This document shows positions 61,101-64,000 of a stretch of 64,000 bases of DNA, piece by piece. Every line of letters begins with the position of its first letter. Position 1 is the stretch's first letter. The notes beneath the pieces were generated by a model. It ran no database searches. It was not told where the DNA came from and was given only the letters and a program-made list of their open reading frames with translations. Where the stretch lies: the NCBI GenBank assembly GCA_020634455.1, contig JACKBQ010000001.1:1054001-1118000 (forward strand). The letters run 5' to 3'. Both the position numbers and the translations under genes were made by a program. Source of the stretch: Ardenticatenaceae bacterium. GTDB lineage: Bacteria; Chloroflexota; Anaerolineae; Promineifilales; Promineifilaceae.

Positions 61101-62185
61101 GGTTTTCTCTTTGCGGTTCGTATCAGGGCAGACCGATCAGATACCCAGGGGGCGTAGGGGGCGCTTGTTAGAGCAGCCAACCGCAACAACACATCATCAT
61201 AATTGACACGCCACCCGACAAAATTTTTCCACGCCAAATCCCGGTCAGCCCGGATGGGCACATTTTGCGCCACGAGTTCTTGGCACACTTTGTCAAACTC
61301 GTACCGACTGATGCTGATAGGCATGTCGGGTCGTGGGTTTGATTCATGAGGAAGTTTAAAAAAATCGGCAATCTGGCGCAATGCTAAAAAGCCAGACCGA
61401 ATGCAAAACGCCGCCTGGGGATCGAAGGGCACATCAACAGCCGCCAGGATAAACGCGGCTGAATCCATGACGCTGCCTGCGGCCGTAATCCAGGAGCGCT
61501 GCGGCTGCGGCGAGCGAAAAAAAACCAGCGGCGACAGTGAAGTGTGGCTCTCTTCCAGCTCGGCAAACCAGGTTTGCCAGCTCATCCACACATCGCGCAG
61601 GCGCTCTAGCTCGCCCGTGCGGTAGGAGCGGGAGACCATTTCGGCCACGGTGGGCGGTGAACCAGCACGCGATTCCCACAGGACAACGGCCGTTTCCCTC
61701 CTAGAAAAAGCGCTGTACATCGTCGGCAGATAGGCAATCAGCATCGCTATCAACACCAACCCAATCATCGCCTCAGAAAATTCCAGCAGCTTAGACGCAA
61801 CCGTGTTCACCGAGGCATATCCCAGCGTCAGCAGCGAGGAGCCGCTGAGGTAAAACAGCTCCGGCAGCGGGCGTGGCTCCAGCGCCCAAAACAGCAAAAT
61901 GTAGCCCAGCAGGATGAGCACCAGCAAAATCATCGGCATCAAAAAGAGGGCCAGCGGCGGGAAAAAAGCCATGATCCGGTCACGCTCTTCATACGTGGCA
62001 CGCTTCACCCGCAGCCGAAAAAAGAAGCCAATGCTGCGAAACACCACCCGCGTCAGCCAGACGTTGACCCCACGCGGCATGATAAACGTTTTAATCGCCG
62101 CAACCAATGTGCCGCCAATGATGAAAATGCCGCTGAGGAAAACGGCCGTGCGCAAAACCATTATGCCTGTGCTGTTCATATCCAT
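61097..62185 (-). CDS. Potassium-channel-like membrane protein, possible sensor
   Basis: 362 residues. Membrane segments at about 8-30, 78-100 and 150-175. Between the latter two lies a pore-loop-like segment, FYLSGSSLLTLGYASVNTV, where K+ channels have TVGYG; the last Gly is replaced by Ala. A cytoplasmic C-terminal region of about 180 residues has no known motif. The operon continues with a soluble histidine kinase (4-nt overlap) and response regulator. A minus-strand TGTGATAAT extended -10 box lies 6 nt before the ATG, so it is probably leaderless. Confidence 0.75.
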   Translation of the reverse strand: MDMNSTGIMVLRTAVFLSGIFIIGGTLVAAIKTFIMPRGVNVWLTRVVFRSIGFFFRLRVKRATYEERDRIMAFFPPLALFLMPMILLVLILLGYILLFWALEPRPLPELFYLSGSSLLTLGYASVNTVASKLLEFSEAMIGLVLIAMLIAYLPTMYSAFSRRETAVVLWESRAGSPPTVAEMVSRSYRTGELERLRDVWMSWQTWFAELEESHTSLSPLVFFRSPQPQRSWITAAGSVMDSAAFILAAVDVPFDPQAAFCIRSGFLALRQIADFFKLPHESNPRPDMPISISRYEFDKVCQELVAQNVPIRADRDLAWKNFVGWRVNYDDVLLRLAALTSAPYAPWVSDRSALIRTAKRKP

Positions 62186-62191
62186 ACATCA

Positions 62192-62197
62192 ATTATC
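62192..62197 (-). promoter_or_regulatory. Extended -10 (TGTGATAAT) for leaderless channel operon
   Basis: Minus-strand GATAAT, preceded by TGT, ends 6 nt before the ATG at 62185. No RBS is seen. Confidence 0.5.
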
Positions 62198-62267
62198 ACA
62201 ACTTCCCCGCCTTGTGTCGATTTCTGTTTGGCAAGCTGTTGTGGCCTCCGCTAAAATGTTCTTACTG

Positions 62268-62322
62268 ATTAGTGGCTGGTTGCTAGTAAAATCGGGCTAA
62301 CCAGTAGCCACTCGCAACCAAG
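62268..62322. repeat. GGCTGGTTGCTAG-type inverted repeat
   Basis: TAGTGGCTGGTTGCTAGTAA faces CTAACCAGTAGCCACTCGCA. Member of the family at 33203. It ends before the AAGGA RBS of the enoyl-CoA hydratase gene. Confidence 0.75.
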
Positions 62323-62330
62323 GACAAAAA

Positions 62331-63128
<798 letters not shown>

Positions 63129-63146
63129 CAAATTGGAGCAAACGAC

Positions 63147-63968
63147 ATGGCAAACAATTCTCGTGCATCGGCTGCTGCATTGGCCGAGCAAATCGCCGCC
63201 CAATACAGTGAGCTGCCCCAAGTTACGGCCGTATCATTAGGTGGCTCGCTGGCCACAAAACAATCTGGAGCTGATTCAGACATCGATCTATACGTTTATA
63301 CGGTAGAGGATATTCCGCTGGACGCGCGGCAAGCCATTGCCCAAAGCAATGCCAGCCAATACGAGGTTGATAACCAGTTCTGGGAGTCGGGCGATGAATG
63401 GATTGACCAAACAACGGGCATCCATGTGGACGTGATGTTCCGCAGCACACATTGGATTGAAGAACAAATCAACCGCATTTTGCTGCAGCATTTGGCATCA
63501 GTTGGCTACTCGACCTGCTTCTGGCACAATGTTTCAACGTCAAAAATATTGTTTGATAGGGTAAGTTGGTATGCTCAATTACAGGTGGCAGCGAAACGGC
63601 CGTATCCACCCCAGCTACAGCAAGCCATCATCGCCAAAAATTTCCCGATTCTGCGCAACACGCTTTCCTCATACCTTTACCAGATTAACAGCTCCATGCG
63701 CCGAAAGGACACCGTCAGCCTCAATCATCGAATTGCCGCGCTACTAGCTAGCTACTTTGACATTCTCTTTGCCTTAAACGAGCTACCCCATCCTGGCGAG
63801 AAACGGTTACTGCACCTTGCTACTACCCAATGCAAGTTACAACCAAATAACATGGTAGAACATATCAACCACCTACTCCTAGCCTCCACGGAAGATGAAG
63901 ATGTTCCAGACAGAGTCAACGATCTTGTTGACAGTTTAGAAGAATTGCTTCGCTCTTACGGAGCTTAA
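63147..63968 (+). CDS. Nucleotidyltransferase-fold protein (DUF4037-like)
   Basis: 273 residues. VSLGGSLATKQSGADSDIDL gives the GGSx9DxD catalytic core near residue 30. A second acidic residue lies in HVDVMFRS. A helical C-terminal domain of about 130 residues follows, resembling DUF4037 or kanamycin-type nucleotidyltransferases. The substrate is unknown. TTGGAG is 10 nt before the ATG, 18 nt after the enoyl-CoA hydratase stop, so it is probably in the same transcript. Confidence 0.8.
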   Translation: MANNSRASAAALAEQIAAQYSELPQVTAVSLGGSLATKQSGADSDIDLYVYTVEDIPLDARQAIAQSNASQYEVDNQFWESGDEWIDQTTGIHVDVMFRSTHWIEEQINRILLQHLASVGYSTCFWHNVSTSKILFDRVSWYAQLQVAAKRPYPPQLQQAIIAKNFPILRNTLSSYLYQINSSMRRKDTVSLNHRIAALLASYFDILFALNELPHPGEKRLLHLATTQCKLQPNNMVEHINHLLLASTEDEDVPDRVNDLVDSLEELLRSYGA

Positions 63969-64000
63969 GGCATGGTAGGGAAAGAGCCATCGGTAAGGCA

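Overview
The window reads as a chromosomal segment of an uncultured-type Chloroflexota (Anaerolineae or Caldilineae-like) bacterium. This is inferred from protein family content: SARP/BTAD-STAND regulators, FAS1, Fem-type transferases, Liv-type importers, and a secreted protein ending in an 'FLPM' tail of the kind common in that phylum. No rRNA, tRNA, transposase, prophage or CRISPR array was seen. Two signatures run through the whole window. (1) The palindromic octamer ACGGCCGT occurs about 108 times by eye (about 142 CGGCCG cores), where one or two copies are expected. (2) Many gaps between genes hold inverted repeats built from degenerate short units, often ending just before a Shine-Dalgarno sequence, and two such repeats sit inside open reading frames.

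Layout. 0-10 kb: FAS1 protein, DMT permease, two-metal phosphoesterase/nuclease, MFS transporter, HAD phosphatase, a repeat surface protein (DUF285) and an L,D-transpeptidase. 10-18 kb: zinc-ribbon coiled coil, two Fem-like peptidoglycan transferases, an isocitrate/isopropylmalate dehydrogenase, YccF and metallophosphoesterase membrane proteins, and several small unknown genes. 18-28 kb: a lipoprotein and two giant regulators (SARP-kinase-STAND-TPR and SARP-STAND-TPR) flanking an AEC permease and tiny ORFs. The tiny ORFs are preceded by direct repeats in an 11-bp register with an 8-bp gap to a -10 element, the geometry known for SARP targets. 28-39 kb: two acyl-CoA ligases alternating with two alpha/beta hydrolases, then a complete Liv-type importer, which together look like uptake and CoA activation of an ester or organic acid. 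39-43 kb: AceK (isocitrate dehydrogenase kinase/phosphatase) and glycyl-tRNA synthetase under a very compact T-box leader. 43 kb: a deiodinase-like selenoprotein with an in-frame UGA and a bacterial SECIS-like hairpin. 44-49 kb: lysyl-oxidase-like lipoprotein, a PEP-synthase-like fragment gene whose 3' end is duplicated around a MNT/HEPN toxin-antitoxin pair, and a propeller-like protein. 49-64 kb: a nuclease-like membrane protein, FAD oxidoreductase, hydrolase, a fused DppB-DppC permease, a heterodimeric ABC exporter with a short upstream ORF, a channel-histidine kinase-response regulator operon, enoyl-CoA hydratase and a nucleotidyltransferase.

Regulation. Several genes without a Shine-Dalgarno have a TANAAT-like -10 box only 5-8 nt before their ATG and are probably transcribed leaderless. 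Others carry strong AAGGAG sites. All function calls come from reading motifs; no database search was made.
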